A stretch of DNA of 64,000 bases from Yersinia bercovieri ATCC 43970 (lineage in GTDB: Bacteria; Pseudomonadota; Gammaproteobacteria; Enterobacterales; Enterobacteriaceae): assembly GCF_013282745.1 (NCBI RefSeq), contig NZ_CP054044.1, forward strand, positions 1,364,001-1,428,000, in the 5' to 3' direction. The number at the start of each line of letters is the position of its first letter. Within the stretch, counting starts at the first letter, position 1. Shown here piece by piece: positions 53,861 through 63,939 of the stretch. The position numbers and the translations under genes were made by a program. A model generated the notes under the pieces. That model did not search any database and was not told the DNA's origin. It was given only the letters and a program-made list of their open reading frames with translations.

Positions 53861-55570
53861 TTATTGACCCGCTGCGCTATGCACCTCGCCATGCTGCATG
53901 ACTTGATTAACTTGCTGCCCGTGGCTGTCAGTGGCCTGTAGGGAGCCAGTAACAGTTGGTTTTAGCGCGCTATCAGCCGCCAAACTACCTTTTATCTGCA
54001 ACTTTAAGTTACCCAGCCCCTGTAGTGGTAATGCTGGCCAGCCCCAGTTTTGCAGAATATCCAACTCAACAGAACGGCCAGTTAGCCCCAGCGAAAAAGT
54101 TCTGGCAGGTGTTTGATCAATGCTGGCGGTGGCCTCCAGTAATCCCTCTTTGGTGAAAGCGCTTAAATCACTAAAGGTGATCTGTTGTTCATTGGCACTG
54201 AGCGCCAGTGATGGCCGGCGAACATCGTTTTTATTGAAGGTCGCGTTACCAGCATTCAACATCAGTGACCCCGACCACAGACCCCATTGATGGTTTTTAG
54301 CCAGCAGCAAATCTGTACCCGCGCTATCCAGCGACGTAATTTGGAATGGGAAGTCAGGGCTGATATCAATCAATAAGTTACGGCTGCCGCTTAGCTTGCC
54401 AACGTAGACCTCAGACAACCAGTTTGGCAGCGTTTGTTGCCATTGCTGCTTCCAATCGGCAGGGAGGGTATAGACCAGCGCCACCAGTGTTAGCTCATTT
54501 AGCTGCAAGCGGCGGGTATCACGCACCCACTGCCCCTGTGTTCTTAGCAGCCCATCCTGCCAGCGGGTGGAGAACTGATTAATTGCCACGCCAGTAGGAG
54601 ATAAAGCAAATGTGGCGATTGGGTCAATCAGATGAATATTACCTTTAATTATATCCCCCGCATTGAAGGAGAGTTCACCATCATCACTTTGCCAATCGCC
54701 CTGCTTAAAGGTGATATTTTTTAGCGTCAGATCTAAATCATTAAATGCCCAGTTATTCCCTTCGACCCGCGCATCAATTAAGTCAAAGCGTTTGAGTGTA
54801 ATTGGCGGCAGTTTTAGGAAGGTATGCCAAATATCATCAATGGCCACGGGGGTTTGCAGGCGAATATTACTCAGGCGCAGGCGATCAACCATCCAACTGC
54901 CATCGGCGGATTGGCTGGCACTACCGGTTAATTCCCCCTGCGCGATATCGGCCCCGAAAGTGTTCAGTGTCAGTGCGTTTTTCTGTATCAAGCCCTGCAC
55001 ATAGAGTTTTTGTGCCGCGATACCATTGACCGCTAAAGAACCGGCACTGAACTGAAATTGGGCATTTTCGCCCAAACTATTGCCCGCCAAGGGCCGCCAC
55101 GGCACTAATCCACCCGTGACTTGCTGGCCAGTCACTCTCCATTGGCCCGCTGAGTTTTTTGGTTCAATAGTGGTATTCAGCGCCATATTGGTTAATTGCA
55201 AGGTATCCGCCTGCAAAGGTAATGGCGATGTGCTGTTGTTGAGGGTCAAACTGCCATTTTGCAAATTCAGACTGAGAAGATGGCGAGGCTCCGTCAGTTG
55301 TCGCCAGCTCAGGCCAATGATTCCCTGCTGGGTAATAAGGAAGGGCGGCTGGTTGGCGCGTCCTAGCGTGACATCCTTAACACTGATTTGCCCAGGAGTG
55401 GACCATGAGTGATCTATTTTCCCCAGAGAGAGGCGATATTCGCTGTTATTACTGACCCAACGGCTTAGCCATCCGGCGGCCCAACTGGTTTGGAGCAACA
55501 CGTAGCAGAGCACGACGGATAGCACCAAGAGCAGTAATAACGTTAGCAGCACTTTCCCGAGAAATTTCAT
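53861..55570 (-). CDS. yicH: YicH, AsmA-family inner-membrane-anchored protein
   Basis: A 569-aa AsmA-like protein (E. coli YicH is also 569). It has one N-terminal membrane helix (FLGKVLLTLLLLLVLSVVL), then a long periplasmic beta-rich region with repeated SLNLQNGSLTLNN-like strands and a C-terminal AsmA block (LDILQNWGWPALPLQGLGNL). The family is linked to outer-membrane lipid homeostasis; the exact role is unknown. Downstream of xanP on the same strand, beyond a terminator. It is the first core gene right of the accessory island. Confidence 0.92.
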   Translation of the reverse strand: MKFLGKVLLTLLLLLVLSVVLCYVLLQTSWAAGWLSRWVSNNSEYRLSLGKIDHSWSTPGQISVKDVTLGRANQPPFLITQQGIIGLSWRQLTEPRHLLSLNLQNGSLTLNNSTSPLPLQADTLQLTNMALNTTIEPKNSAGQWRVTGQQVTGGLVPWRPLAGNSLGENAQFQFSAGSLAVNGIAAQKLYVQGLIQKNALTLNTFGADIAQGELTGSASQSADGSWMVDRLRLSNIRLQTPVAIDDIWHTFLKLPPITLKRFDLIDARVEGNNWAFNDLDLTLKNITFKQGDWQSDDGELSFNAGDIIKGNIHLIDPIATFALSPTGVAINQFSTRWQDGLLRTQGQWVRDTRRLQLNELTLVALVYTLPADWKQQWQQTLPNWLSEVYVGKLSGSRNLLIDISPDFPFQITSLDSAGTDLLLAKNHQWGLWSGSLMLNAGNATFNKNDVRRPSLALSANEQQITFSDLSAFTKEGLLEATASIDQTPARTFSLGLTGRSVELDILQNWGWPALPLQGLGNLKLQIKGSLAADSALKPTVTGSLQATDSHGQQVNQVMQHGEVHSAAGQ

Positions 55571-55660
55571 CTGGTCAATTCACGCCTGTCGGTATACGGA
55601 ACCCTGTTTATGCCGCAAATCGTCCATTAGCTCAATAGACAATCCGTTATCAAGGCATAA

Positions 55661-55694
55661 AAAATGGCCGGTGTCGTTTACCACCGGCCATTTT
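55661..55694. terminator. Bidirectional-type terminator between xanP and yicH
   Basis: AAAATGGCCGGTG and CACCGGCCATTTT are perfect 13-bp arms with an 8-nt loop; the flanking A and T runs would work on either strand. It lies 21 bp after the xanP stop. Confidence 0.85.
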
Positions 55695-55715
55695 AGTGAC
55701 GTGTTAGTGCGAGGA

Positions 55716-57101
55716 TTATTTTTCTTGTGGGAAGAGCAGGTTAAGGACGATGGCAGTAATACCACCGGCCGCAATCCCAGAAGAGAGCAGGGTTTTGATC
55801 CAGTCAGGCGCAAATTGCAGGATCAAGGGCTGTTGCGCCACACCCATACCAACCGCCAATGACAGCGCCATAATCATAATGGCGCGGCGGTTAAGGGTCT
55901 CGCGCGACACGATGCGCACACCAGAGGCGGCAATGGTGCCGAACATCACCAGGGTTGCGCCACCCAGCACTGGCTCAGGGATATGCTGGACAAACCCAGC
56001 AACGGCGGGGAACAGGCCCAGCACAATCAGCATCAGCGCCACCACAAAACCGACATAGCGGCTGGCAACACCGGTCAATTGAATCACCCCGTTGTTCTGG
56101 CCGAAGCAGGAGTTAGGGAAGGTGTTGAACACGGCTGACAGCATGGAGTTCAAGCCATTCGCCAATACGCCACCCTTGAGGCGCTTCATATACAGTGGGC
56201 CATGAACCGGTTGCTCTGAGACATCTGAGGTGGCCGTGATATCGCCAATGGTTTCCAGCGAGGTCACCATAAAGATCAGCATCAGCGGCACCAGCAAGTT
56301 CCAGTCAAAAGATAACCCATAATAGAGCGGCGTTGGAATGGTGATAAGCGCAGTGTCTACCACCGGACGGCTTTCCGGCAGCATACCCAGCGACCAGGCC
56401 AGCAGGTAACCCACGGCCATAGCGATCACTAACGAGGCGACGCGCAGATAGGGGTTGCGCTGGCGGTTCAGCAGAATAATGACCACCAGGACGGCTCCCG
56501 CCAATAACAGGTTTTTCGGTGCGCCGAATGTATGATCGCTCATCGCGCCATAACCGCCACCAATAGATGTCAGCCCAACTTGTATCAATGACAGGCCGAT
56601 AATCATCACCACAATACCGGAGACCAGCGGAGTGATAATACGGCGCGCCAGATGCAGGAAACGGGAGAGGATAATTTCGGTGCAAGAGGCCACCATCAGG
56701 GTGCCGAACAGTGCCGCCATCATGGTTGGGATATCCGCGCCCCCATTTTTCAGCGCCAGCCCCCCCATGATCAGTGGAGAAACAAAGTTAAAACTGGTGC
56801 CTTGAATCGATAACAGGCCAGAGCCAACCGGCCCCCAGGTCTTAATTTGTAGCAGCGATGCCAGCCCCGATGCGAACAGGGACATGCTGATAATGCGTTG
56901 GGTATCTTCCGCCGGTAATCCGAGCGCCTGACAAATCAGCAGGCCGGGGGTAATCACCGCGACAAACATCGCTAATAAATGTTGGCAGGCGGCAAACAGT
57001 GTTTGTGCTAGTGGCGGGCGGTCTTCTAAACGATAAATCAATTCGCTAGGGCGAGTGGTGACTTGCTGCGGCGTATCAAGTTCGGCGGATTGCGTAGACA
57101 T
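55716..57101 (-). CDS. xanP: XanP, xanthine permease
   Basis: Proton-coupled xanthine importer of the NAT/NCS2 family, inner membrane. From the ATG at 57101 it has 461 aa (E. coli 463) and about 12-14 membrane segments. Family residues are visible in [16 protein letters not shown], in the middle [15 protein letters not shown] region and in [20 protein letters not shown] longer frame to 57152 has no family support. It is divergent from gltS. Confidence 0.95.
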   Translation of the reverse strand: MSTQSAELDTPQQVTTRPSELIYRLEDRPPLAQTLFAACQHLLAMFVAVITPGLLICQALGLPAEDTQRIISMSLFASGLASLLQIKTWGPVGSGLLSIQGTSFNFVSPLIMGGLALKNGGADIPTMMAALFGTLMVASCTEIILSRFLHLARRIITPLVSGIVVMIIGLSLIQVGLTSIGGGYGAMSDHTFGAPKNLLLAGAVLVVIILLNRQRNPYLRVASLVIAMAVGYLLAWSLGMLPESRPVVDTALITIPTPLYYGLSFDWNLLVPLMLIFMVTSLETIGDITATSDVSEQPVHGPLYMKRLKGGVLANGLNSMLSAVFNTFPNSCFGQNNGVIQLTGVASRYVGFVVALMLIVLGLFPAVAGFVQHIPEPVLGGATLVMFGTIAASGVRIVSRETLNRRAIMIMALSLAVGMGVAQQPLILQFAPDWIKTLLSSGIAAGGITAIVLNLLFPQEK

Positions 57102-57337
57102 GGAGTGGGATACCCTGATCGGCAAAGAGGGCATTTTAATGATCCGCCTCACAAAAGCAATCGGTTGCGCCGCATTTTTTTAAATATTTATATCTGGCGT
57201 TACCCTACATTTTTAACGACTAAACTTGTAATTAGCGGTGTTTTTTTTCTAATCCCCCCTTAACGGTTTTGGCGTTTATTAAGGAACTGCTTAACGTCAT
57301 ATTTTTATTCGATATTTTAATCGCATGGAGTACCAAG

Positions 57338-58552
57338 ATGTTTCATCTCGATACCTATGGCACGCTAGTCGCGGCCTGTTTGGTTTTATTGTTAGGCCGT
57401 AAACTGGTTCAAACTGTCTCTTTCCTGAAAAAATACACCATTCCTGAACCGGTCGCCGGTGGTTTGCTGGTGGCTTTTATGATGCTGCTGATGCAAAAAA
57501 CCCTCGGTTGGGAAATCAGTTTTGATATGTCGCTGAAAGATCCACTGATGCTGGCATTCTTCGCAACTATAGGTCTGAACGCCAATTTGGCGAGCCTACG
57601 TGCTGGCGGCAAGGCCCTGAGTGTATTTGTCTTTGTGGTCGTCGGTTTGCTGCTGGTGCAGAACGCCATTGGTGTCGCCCTCGCTAAGTTGATGGGGCTA
57701 GACCCCTTGATGGGGTTATTGGCCGGCTCCATTACACTATCGGGCGGACACGGTACGGGTGCGGCGTGGAGTAAAGTGTTCGTTGAGCGCTATGGCTTTG
57801 AAAATGCAACTGAAGTTGCCATGGCTTGTGCGACTTTCGGCTTGGTGCTCGGTGGGCTAATTGGCGGGCCGGTTGCCCGTTATCTGGTTAAGCACTCCTC
57901 TACGCCAGATGGCACACCAGAGGATAGCGAGGTGCCCTCCGCCTTCGAAAAACCTTCAGCTGGCCGTATGATTACCTCGCTGGTATTGGTCGAAACTATC
58001 GCCATGATTGCCATTTGCTTGATGGCAGGTCGCCTGATCTCTAGCTTGTTAGAGGGCACGATGTTTGAGCTGCCCACATTCGTCTGCGTGCTATTTGTCG
58101 GGGTTATTCTCAGTAACACACTGTCGACTATAGGTTTTTATAAAGTTTTTGATCGCGCGGTATCGGTGTTGGGCAATGTCAGTTTGTCACTGTTTTTGGC
58201 GATGGCGTTGATGAGCCTCAAACTCTGGGAACTGGCCTCATTAGCTCTGCCGATGTTGGTGATTCTGTCGGCGCAGGCATTGGCGATGGCACTGTACGCT
58301 ATCTTTGTCACTTATCGGGTGATGGGGAGAAACTATGATGCGGCAGTACTGGCGGCAGGGCATTGTGGTTTTGGTTTAGGCGCGACACCGACCGCGATTG
58401 CCAATATGCAGGCGATCACTGACCGCTTTGGTCCATCGCATTTAGCCTTCCTGGTAGTGCCGATGGTTGGCGCGTTCTTTATTGATATCGTCAATGTGAT
58501 TGTGATTAAGCTCTATCTGTTACTGCCAATCTTCCCGGCGGCAATCGGATAG
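57338..58552 (+). CDS. gltS: GltS, sodium/glutamate symporter
   Basis: Na+-driven glutamate importer of the inner membrane, 404 aa from ATG 57338 (MFHLDTYGTLVAA), as in E. coli (401). The duplicated pore motifs are LAGSITLSGGHGTGAAW near residue 130 and AAGHCGFGLGATPTAIANM near residue 340. A longer frame to 57269 is without family support. GGAG lies 7 bp before the chosen ATG. Confidence 0.95.
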   Translation: MFHLDTYGTLVAACLVLLLGRKLVQTVSFLKKYTIPEPVAGGLLVAFMMLLMQKTLGWEISFDMSLKDPLMLAFFATIGLNANLASLRAGGKALSVFVFVVVGLLLVQNAIGVALAKLMGLDPLMGLLAGSITLSGGHGTGAAWSKVFVERYGFENATEVAMACATFGLVLGGLIGGPVARYLVKHSSTPDGTPEDSEVPSAFEKPSAGRMITSLVLVETIAMIAICLMAGRLISSLLEGTMFELPTFVCVLFVGVILSNTLSTIGFYKVFDRAVSVLGNVSLSLFLAMALMSLKLWELASLALPMLVILSAQALAMALYAIFVTYRVMGRNYDAAVLAAGHCGFGLGATPTAIANMQAITDRFGPSHLAFLVVPMVGAFFIDIVNVIVIKLYLLLPIFPAAIG

Positions 58553-58645
58553 GGAGCTTGGGGGCAGCTTTGCCTGCCCCTGAGGTTAATAACAATGTGG
58601 AGACAACAGGCAGATCGTAAAGACGCCGTTAATCCATCCCTGGAG

Positions 58646-58736
58646 GCTCGAGCCGCGCCATCCCTGGCGCGGACGCTTTACTCTTCCGTCTGTCCTCACC
58701 GTTCCCGATCGAGCCATCGGGGTTTGTCAGCAGTCT
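58646..58736 (-). repeat. 91-bp dispersed repeat, copy B (inverted relative to copy A)
   Basis: The reverse complement equals 23811-23901 at 80 of 91 positions, without gaps; all but one difference are transitions. CCGCGCC and GGCGCGG in it form a perfect stem. It lies in the gltS-recG convergent gap. The GC-rich stem GGGGCAG/CTGCCCC at 58561-58580 may terminate gltS. Confidence 0.8.
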
Positions 58737-58762
58737 AAAGGGGGGAGTTTGTCTGCCCGGAA

Positions 58763-60844
58763 TTATGCATTGGTATAACGCGTCCGCTCCGGCAACCACC
58801 GCTCAATCAATGCCCGCGCGTGTTCGGGATACTGCTGATGCAGATGGCGAGCGATCCGCTGTACTTCTGGGATCATCGCCTGATCACGCAGTAAATCAGC
58901 CACTTTAAACTCAGCACTCCCCGTCTGCCGTGTACCCAATAACTCGCCGGGGCCACGGATCTCTAAGTCTCGCTGAGCAATAACGAAACCATCATTACTG
59001 TCGCGCAGCACTTGCAAACGCATCTGGGCGGTTTTGCTGAGCGGCGTTTTGTAGAGCAACACACAGTGGGACGCGACAGCACCACGGCCGACGCGGCCAC
59101 GTAACTGGTGTAATTGCGCTAGCCCCAAACGTTCTGGGTTGTCGATGATCATCAGGCTAGCATTCGGCACATCCACCCCAACTTCAATGACCGTGGTAGC
59201 GACCAATAGCTGCAACTCACCCTGCTTAAATGCCAGCATAACCGCCTGTTTTTCTGGGCCTTTCATGCGCCCATGCACGAGGCCGACTTTAATCTCTGGC
59301 AGGGCAATTTTCAGCTCCTCACAGGTCACCTCAGCGGCTTGCGCTTCCAGCAGCTCAGACTCTTCAATCAGAGTGCAGACCCAGTAGGCCTGACGACCCT
59401 CTTCCAGACAGGCATTTTTAACCCGCGAAATAACATCACTGCGGCGAGTATCGGGGATGGCGACAGTCGTGACGGGTGTCCTACCGGGAGGCAACTCATC
59501 AATCACCGAAGTATCAAGATCCGCATAGGCGGTCATCGCCAGGGTGCGCGGAATAGGGGTCGCGGTCATAATCAGCTGATGTGGGTGAAATCCTTGTTCC
59601 TCACCCTTTTCCCAGAGTGCGAGCCGCTGATGAACACCGAAACGATGCTGTTCATCAATAATAACCAGCGCTAATCCAGAAAATTTCACCTGCTCCTGAA
59701 ACATTGCGTGCGTGCCGACAACCATCGAAACCTGACCACTGGCGACAGCTGCTTGCTGCGCTAATCGCGCTTTGCCTTTTTGCTTCCCCGCCAGCCAACC
59801 CACCTCCAGACCCAACGGCTCCAGCCATTGGCGGAAGGTATTGGCATGTTGCTCTGCCAGTAATTCAGTGGGGGCCATCAACGCAACTTGTTTGCCGTGA
59901 GCAATGGCGCGCAGCGCTGCCAGCGCGGCAACGACGGTTTTTCCTGAGCCAACATCCCCTTGAATCAGTCGCATCATCGGGAAATTGTGCATCATATCTT
60001 GCTCAATTTCCGCCACCACCCGCTGTTGTGCGCGGGTGGGTGTGAACGGCAGTGCGGCCAGAAAACGTTGTTTAAGCTGATCTTCTGCCAACAATGGCAG
60101 TGCCCGATAACTTTGCGCCCCAGCTCTGACGGCCAACATGCTGAGATTATGGGCCAGTAGCTCTTCCATAATTAGCCGCCGCTGCGCGGGGTGTTTTCCC
60201 TTCTCTAAATCGGCCAGCTGAATATCCGCTGGTGGGCGATGCAGAGTATGAATGGCCTCCGGCAAGCTAAGGAGCGAGCGGCTGAGTTCAATCGGCAATA
60301 ATTCAGCAATAACACAGGTATCCAGCATCGCCAGCGCCTGATCAATAAGTTTGCGTAGCGTTGCCTGACGAATGCCCTCTGTGGTGGGATAAACTGGGGT
60401 CAGCGACTCCTGCAATTCAACGCCAATATTCTCGCCATGCACCCTATATTCAGGGTGAATGATTTCCGGGCCACTGTTGCCCCGTTTAGCTTCACCATAG
60501 GCAATGACATGCTTGCCCGGCGATAGGCTGTTTTTCATCGCGGCATTGAAGTTAAAAAAGCGCAGGGTAAGAACACCACTGCCGTCGCTGATTTGGCAGG
60601 TCATCATGCGGCGGCGGCCAAAAGTGATATCGGAACGCAGAACTTCACCTTCGACAGTCACCGAAAGACCGGGCTGTAGATCGCCAATACGGTACAGCTG
60701 AGTGCGATCTTCATAACGCAGTGGGAGGTGAAGTAGCAGGTCTTGAATGGTTTCCAGACCCATTTTAGCCAGTTTCCCCGCCTGACTTGCGCCAACACCG
60801 GAAAGTGTACTTAGGGGTACGGCATCCAGTAGGCGGCCTTTCAT
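58763..60844 (-). CDS. recG: RecG, ATP-dependent DNA helicase
   Basis: Branch-migrating helicase that remodels stalled forks and Holliday junctions; 693 aa as in E. coli. An N-terminal wedge (OB) domain is followed by helicase motifs: I GDVGSGKT near residue 300, II IDEQHRFG near 400, III TATPIPRT, and the C-terminal VATTVIEVGVDVPNA and QLRGRVGRG. Last gene of rpoZ-spoT-trmH-recG, abutting trmH with no gap. Confidence 0.97.
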   Translation of the reverse strand: MKGRLLDAVPLSTLSGVGASQAGKLAKMGLETIQDLLLHLPLRYEDRTQLYRIGDLQPGLSVTVEGEVLRSDITFGRRRMMTCQISDGSGVLTLRFFNFNAAMKNSLSPGKHVIAYGEAKRGNSGPEIIHPEYRVHGENIGVELQESLTPVYPTTEGIRQATLRKLIDQALAMLDTCVIAELLPIELSRSLLSLPEAIHTLHRPPADIQLADLEKGKHPAQRRLIMEELLAHNLSMLAVRAGAQSYRALPLLAEDQLKQRFLAALPFTPTRAQQRVVAEIEQDMMHNFPMMRLIQGDVGSGKTVVAALAALRAIAHGKQVALMAPTELLAEQHANTFRQWLEPLGLEVGWLAGKQKGKARLAQQAAVASGQVSMVVGTHAMFQEQVKFSGLALVIIDEQHRFGVHQRLALWEKGEEQGFHPHQLIMTATPIPRTLAMTAYADLDTSVIDELPPGRTPVTTVAIPDTRRSDVISRVKNACLEEGRQAYWVCTLIEESELLEAQAAEVTCEELKIALPEIKVGLVHGRMKGPEKQAVMLAFKQGELQLLVATTVIEVGVDVPNASLMIIDNPERLGLAQLHQLRGRVGRGAVASHCVLLYKTPLSKTAQMRLQVLRDSNDGFVIAQRDLEIRGPGELLGTRQTGSAEFKVADLLRDQAMIPEVQRIARHLHQQYPEHARALIERWLPERTRYTNA

Positions 60845-61537
60845 TTAAGACTCCGTGGATTGCATGGCAGACCACCATTGCGGATCAGCAATAATCTGGC
60901 CCTGTTCATCAATATGGGGCTGAGGAAGCCCTTTTCGCTTGGCAACTTGCGCTAACACTGGGTAACCGCCCTCAAACAAAAGCCGCTGTTGCTCAGCCGG
61001 TGGCAGAACACTCAGCACCCGCTGATACATGCCCGCGTTTTGCCGCTGCCGTTGAGCTTCATATAAAATGAGTGCGGAGGCGACGGAAACGTTGAGAGAT
61101 TGCACCATGCCAATCATCGGAATAATGATGTCTTGATCTGCTAGCGCCAATGCCTCTTCAGAGATACCGGTTTTCTCCTGCCCCATCAAGATACAGGTTG
61201 GGCGGGTATAGTCGATTTCGCGAAAATCTACTGCCTTATCAGATAAATGTGTCGCCAGTATTTGCATACCCTGCGATTTCAAATGGGCAATGGCATCGGT
61301 GATATGGGGGTGCGTTTTGACCTGTACCCAGCTGTTGCTGCCGGCAGCAGAAGAGAGCCGCGTATACATTTCGGTGGTGGGCCAAATGGCATGGACTTGA
61401 TGGATACCGACAGCATCAGCTGTGCGAATGATTGCGGATACATTATGGGGCTTATGCACTTGCTCCAGACAGACCGTCAGATCCGGCTGTCTGGTGGCAA
61501 GCATTTCACAAATCCGCGCATAGCGTTGAGGATTCAT
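60845..61537 (-). CDS. trmH: TrmH (SpoU), tRNA Gm18 2'-O-methyltransferase
   Basis: SPOUT-fold methyltransferase of 230 aa that methylates G18 of tRNAs. Motif 1 is NVSAIIRTADAVGIHQVH near residue 33, motif 2 LMGQEKTGIS near 117 and motif 3 IPMIGMVQSLNVSVASALILYEA near 140. It lies 5 bp after spoT and touches recG. Confidence 0.96.
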   Translation of the reverse strand: MNPQRYARICEMLATRQPDLTVCLEQVHKPHNVSAIIRTADAVGIHQVHAIWPTTEMYTRLSSAAGSNSWVQVKTHPHITDAIAHLKSQGMQILATHLSDKAVDFREIDYTRPTCILMGQEKTGISEEALALADQDIIIPMIGMVQSLNVSVASALILYEAQRQRQNAGMYQRVLSVLPPAEQQRLLFEGGYPVLAQVAKRKGLPQPHIDEQGQIIADPQWWSAMQSTES

Positions 61538-61542
61538 CGGCG

Positions 61543-63645
61543 TTAATTACGGTTTCGGCTGACTTTAACCACATCCGGCATGATACGAATTTTACGCATA
61601 ATGTTAGCCAGATGGACCCGGTCACGGGTAGTTAGGCGAATAAAGGCGCTGTATACCCGACCATCTTTCTCTTCGGTATTCAGACTCTGAATATTTGATT
61701 CGGCTGCATTAATTGCCGCCGTGAGATTTGCCAGCGCACCTTGTTGGTTGAACATATCGACTTTAATTTCAGCGATAAACTCTTGCTCAGTCTCTTGATC
61801 CCACTCGACCGCCATAAACTTCTCAGGCTCTTTTTGGTAGCCACGGATGTTACGACAAGACTCGTGATGGATGACCAACCCCTTACCTGGACTGATATGG
61901 GCAATAATGGGGTCACCTGGAATCGGGCGACAGCACTTAGCGAAAGTGATCAATACGCCATCTGCGCCTTTGATGGCCAGATTGCGGGTGCCGGAGGTCG
62001 CCAGTGTGGATGGGTCACCCAACAGGTTTTTAGCCACCACCACACTCATCGCATTGCCAAGACCAATTTCAGCCAGCAAATCATCTAGCGTCGCCAGCTT
62101 CATGCGCTCTAGTTCACGTTTGATATTTTCTTCAGAAATATCAGCCAGTTTACGGCCATTGCCTAATGCATGATTCAGTAATCGACGGCCAAGGCTCACC
62201 GACTCATCACGCTTCAGGTTTTTCAGTAACTGACGAATTTTGGCGCGCGCTTTTGAACTGACAACAAAATTCAGCCAGGCGGCATTTGGCCGTGCGCCCG
62301 GCGCGGTAATGATCTCAACCGTTTGACCACTGCTTAGGGGTTGAGAGAGCGGGTAGGGCTGGCGGTCAACACGGGCACCGACGCAGGCATGACCGATATC
62401 GGTATGCACGGCATAGGCGAAGTCGACAGGTGTCGCACCGGCAGGCAGCTCAACAATGCGGCCTTCCGGGGTGAAAACATAAATCTCATCAGGGAAGAGA
62501 TCAGACTTCACGCTTTCAATAAATTCAAATGAGCTACCCGCACTTTGCTGTAACTCCAGCAAGCTCTGCATCCAGCGCTGAGCGCGGATTTGTGCGGTAG
62601 TACCGGATTCACCCTGCTCTTTATAAGCCCAGTGTGCAGCAACCCCCATTTCGGCCATCTGATCCATATCTTCAGTACGGATTTGCACCTCAACCGGCAC
62701 TCCATGAGGGCCGATTAATGAGGTATGCAGTGATTGATAGCCGTTGGCTTTAGGGATGGCAATATAGTCTTTTACTCGACCAGGGCGCGGTTTGTACAGG
62801 CTGTGGGCCTGACCCAGCACGCGGTAGCAAGTATCGACTTCTTTGACGATAACCCGGAACGCATAGATATCCATGATGGAGTGAAAGCGCTGCTCTTTCA
62901 GGTTCATCTTGCAATAGATAGAATAGAGGTGCTTTTCACGACCACTGACCCGGCAAGGAATTCCCGCATCAGTCAGACGCCCTTCTATCTCCGCCAGGAT
63001 TTTCTGAATCATCTCTTTGCGGTTACCGCGCGCGGCTTTCACCACTTCTTTGATGACGCGATAGCGATTCGGGTAGAGCGCTTCAAAACCCAGCTCTTCC
63101 AGCTCGGTTTTTAAATGGTGAATACCCAGCCGATGGGCCAGTGGGCTGTATATTTCAAGGGTTTCGCGGGCAATACGGCGACGTTTATCTGGCCGTAATG
63201 AACCCAGCGTTCGCATGTTATGTGTGCGGTCAGCCAGTTTGATCAAAATGACGCGGATATCCTGCACCATCGCCATGATCATTTTGCGGAAGTTTTCCGC
63301 CTGGGCTTCTTTCTTATCACGAAAATTCAGTTTATCGAGTTTAGAAACACCCTCGACCAGCTCGGCTACGCTTTTCCCAAACAACTGCTCCATATCTTGA
63401 TATGTGGCAGGGGTGTCTTCAATGACGTCATGTAATAACGCCGCCATTAAGGTTTCGTAATCAAGCCGCATCTCCGCGAGAATACAGGCCACAGCAACCG
63501 GGTGAGTGATATAAGGCTCACCGCTGGAGCGTGTCTGACCCTCGTGAGCATCACGTGCAACAAGATATGCCTGTTTGAGGCGCTTAATCTGCTCCTCTGG
63601 CAGGTAACGTTGAATCAGCAGATTCAGGCTTTCAAACAGGTACAA
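61543..63645 (-). CDS. spoT: SpoT, bifunctional (p)ppGpp hydrolase/synthetase
   Basis: 700 aa (E. coli 702). Order: HD hydrolase (residues 1-200, with HPVAVACILAEM, LLHDVIEDT), synthetase-like domain (about 230-340; YRVLGQAHSLYKPRPGRVKDY), TGS (about 386-450; IYVFTPEGRIVELPAGATP), zinc-finger/helical (CCRPIPGDPI) and a C-terminal ACT domain. Main hydrolase of the alarmone. It lies 18 bp after rpoZ. Confidence 0.98.
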   Translation of the reverse strand: MYLFESLNLLIQRYLPEEQIKRLKQAYLVARDAHEGQTRSSGEPYITHPVAVACILAEMRLDYETLMAALLHDVIEDTPATYQDMEQLFGKSVAELVEGVSKLDKLNFRDKKEAQAENFRKMIMAMVQDIRVILIKLADRTHNMRTLGSLRPDKRRRIARETLEIYSPLAHRLGIHHLKTELEELGFEALYPNRYRVIKEVVKAARGNRKEMIQKILAEIEGRLTDAGIPCRVSGREKHLYSIYCKMNLKEQRFHSIMDIYAFRVIVKEVDTCYRVLGQAHSLYKPRPGRVKDYIAIPKANGYQSLHTSLIGPHGVPVEVQIRTEDMDQMAEMGVAAHWAYKEQGESGTTAQIRAQRWMQSLLELQQSAGSSFEFIESVKSDLFPDEIYVFTPEGRIVELPAGATPVDFAYAVHTDIGHACVGARVDRQPYPLSQPLSSGQTVEIITAPGARPNAAWLNFVVSSKARAKIRQLLKNLKRDESVSLGRRLLNHALGNGRKLADISEENIKRELERMKLATLDDLLAEIGLGNAMSVVVAKNLLGDPSTLATSGTRNLAIKGADGVLITFAKCCRPIPGDPIIAHISPGKGLVIHHESCRNIRGYQKEPEKFMAVEWDQETEQEFIAEIKVDMFNQQGALANLTAAINAAESNIQSLNTEEKDGRVYSAFIRLTTRDRVHLANIMRKIRIMPDVVKVSRNRN

Positions 63646-63663
63646 GGCAGACTCGCAGTCTAA

Positions 63664-63939
63664 TTAACGACGACCTTCAGCAATCGCGGTAACCGCTTGG
63701 ATCTCTGCGGCTTCCTGCTCTTGCTGCTCTTGGCGTTCACGAACATCAAGAATCTGATTAGTAATCAGACCTTCTTCGATTTCGCGCAGCGCAATCACAG
63801 TAACTTTATCGTTCTCTTCTGGAACCAGTGCGTCTTTGCCGCCGGACTGGATTTGACGTGCCCGACGAGCAGCGACCAACACCAGGTCAAAACGGTTACC
63901 AATTTTCTCTACAGCGTCTTGAACAGTTACGCGTGCCAT
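63664..63939 (-). CDS. rpoZ: RpoZ, RNA polymerase omega subunit
   Basis: The 91-aa omega subunit, same length as in E. coli, starting [20 protein letters not shown] and ending [10 protein letters not shown]. It helps RNA polymerase assembly and ppGpp binding. First visible gene of rpoZ-spoT-trmH-recG; the promoter and probably gmk lie beyond the window edge. Confidence 0.98.
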
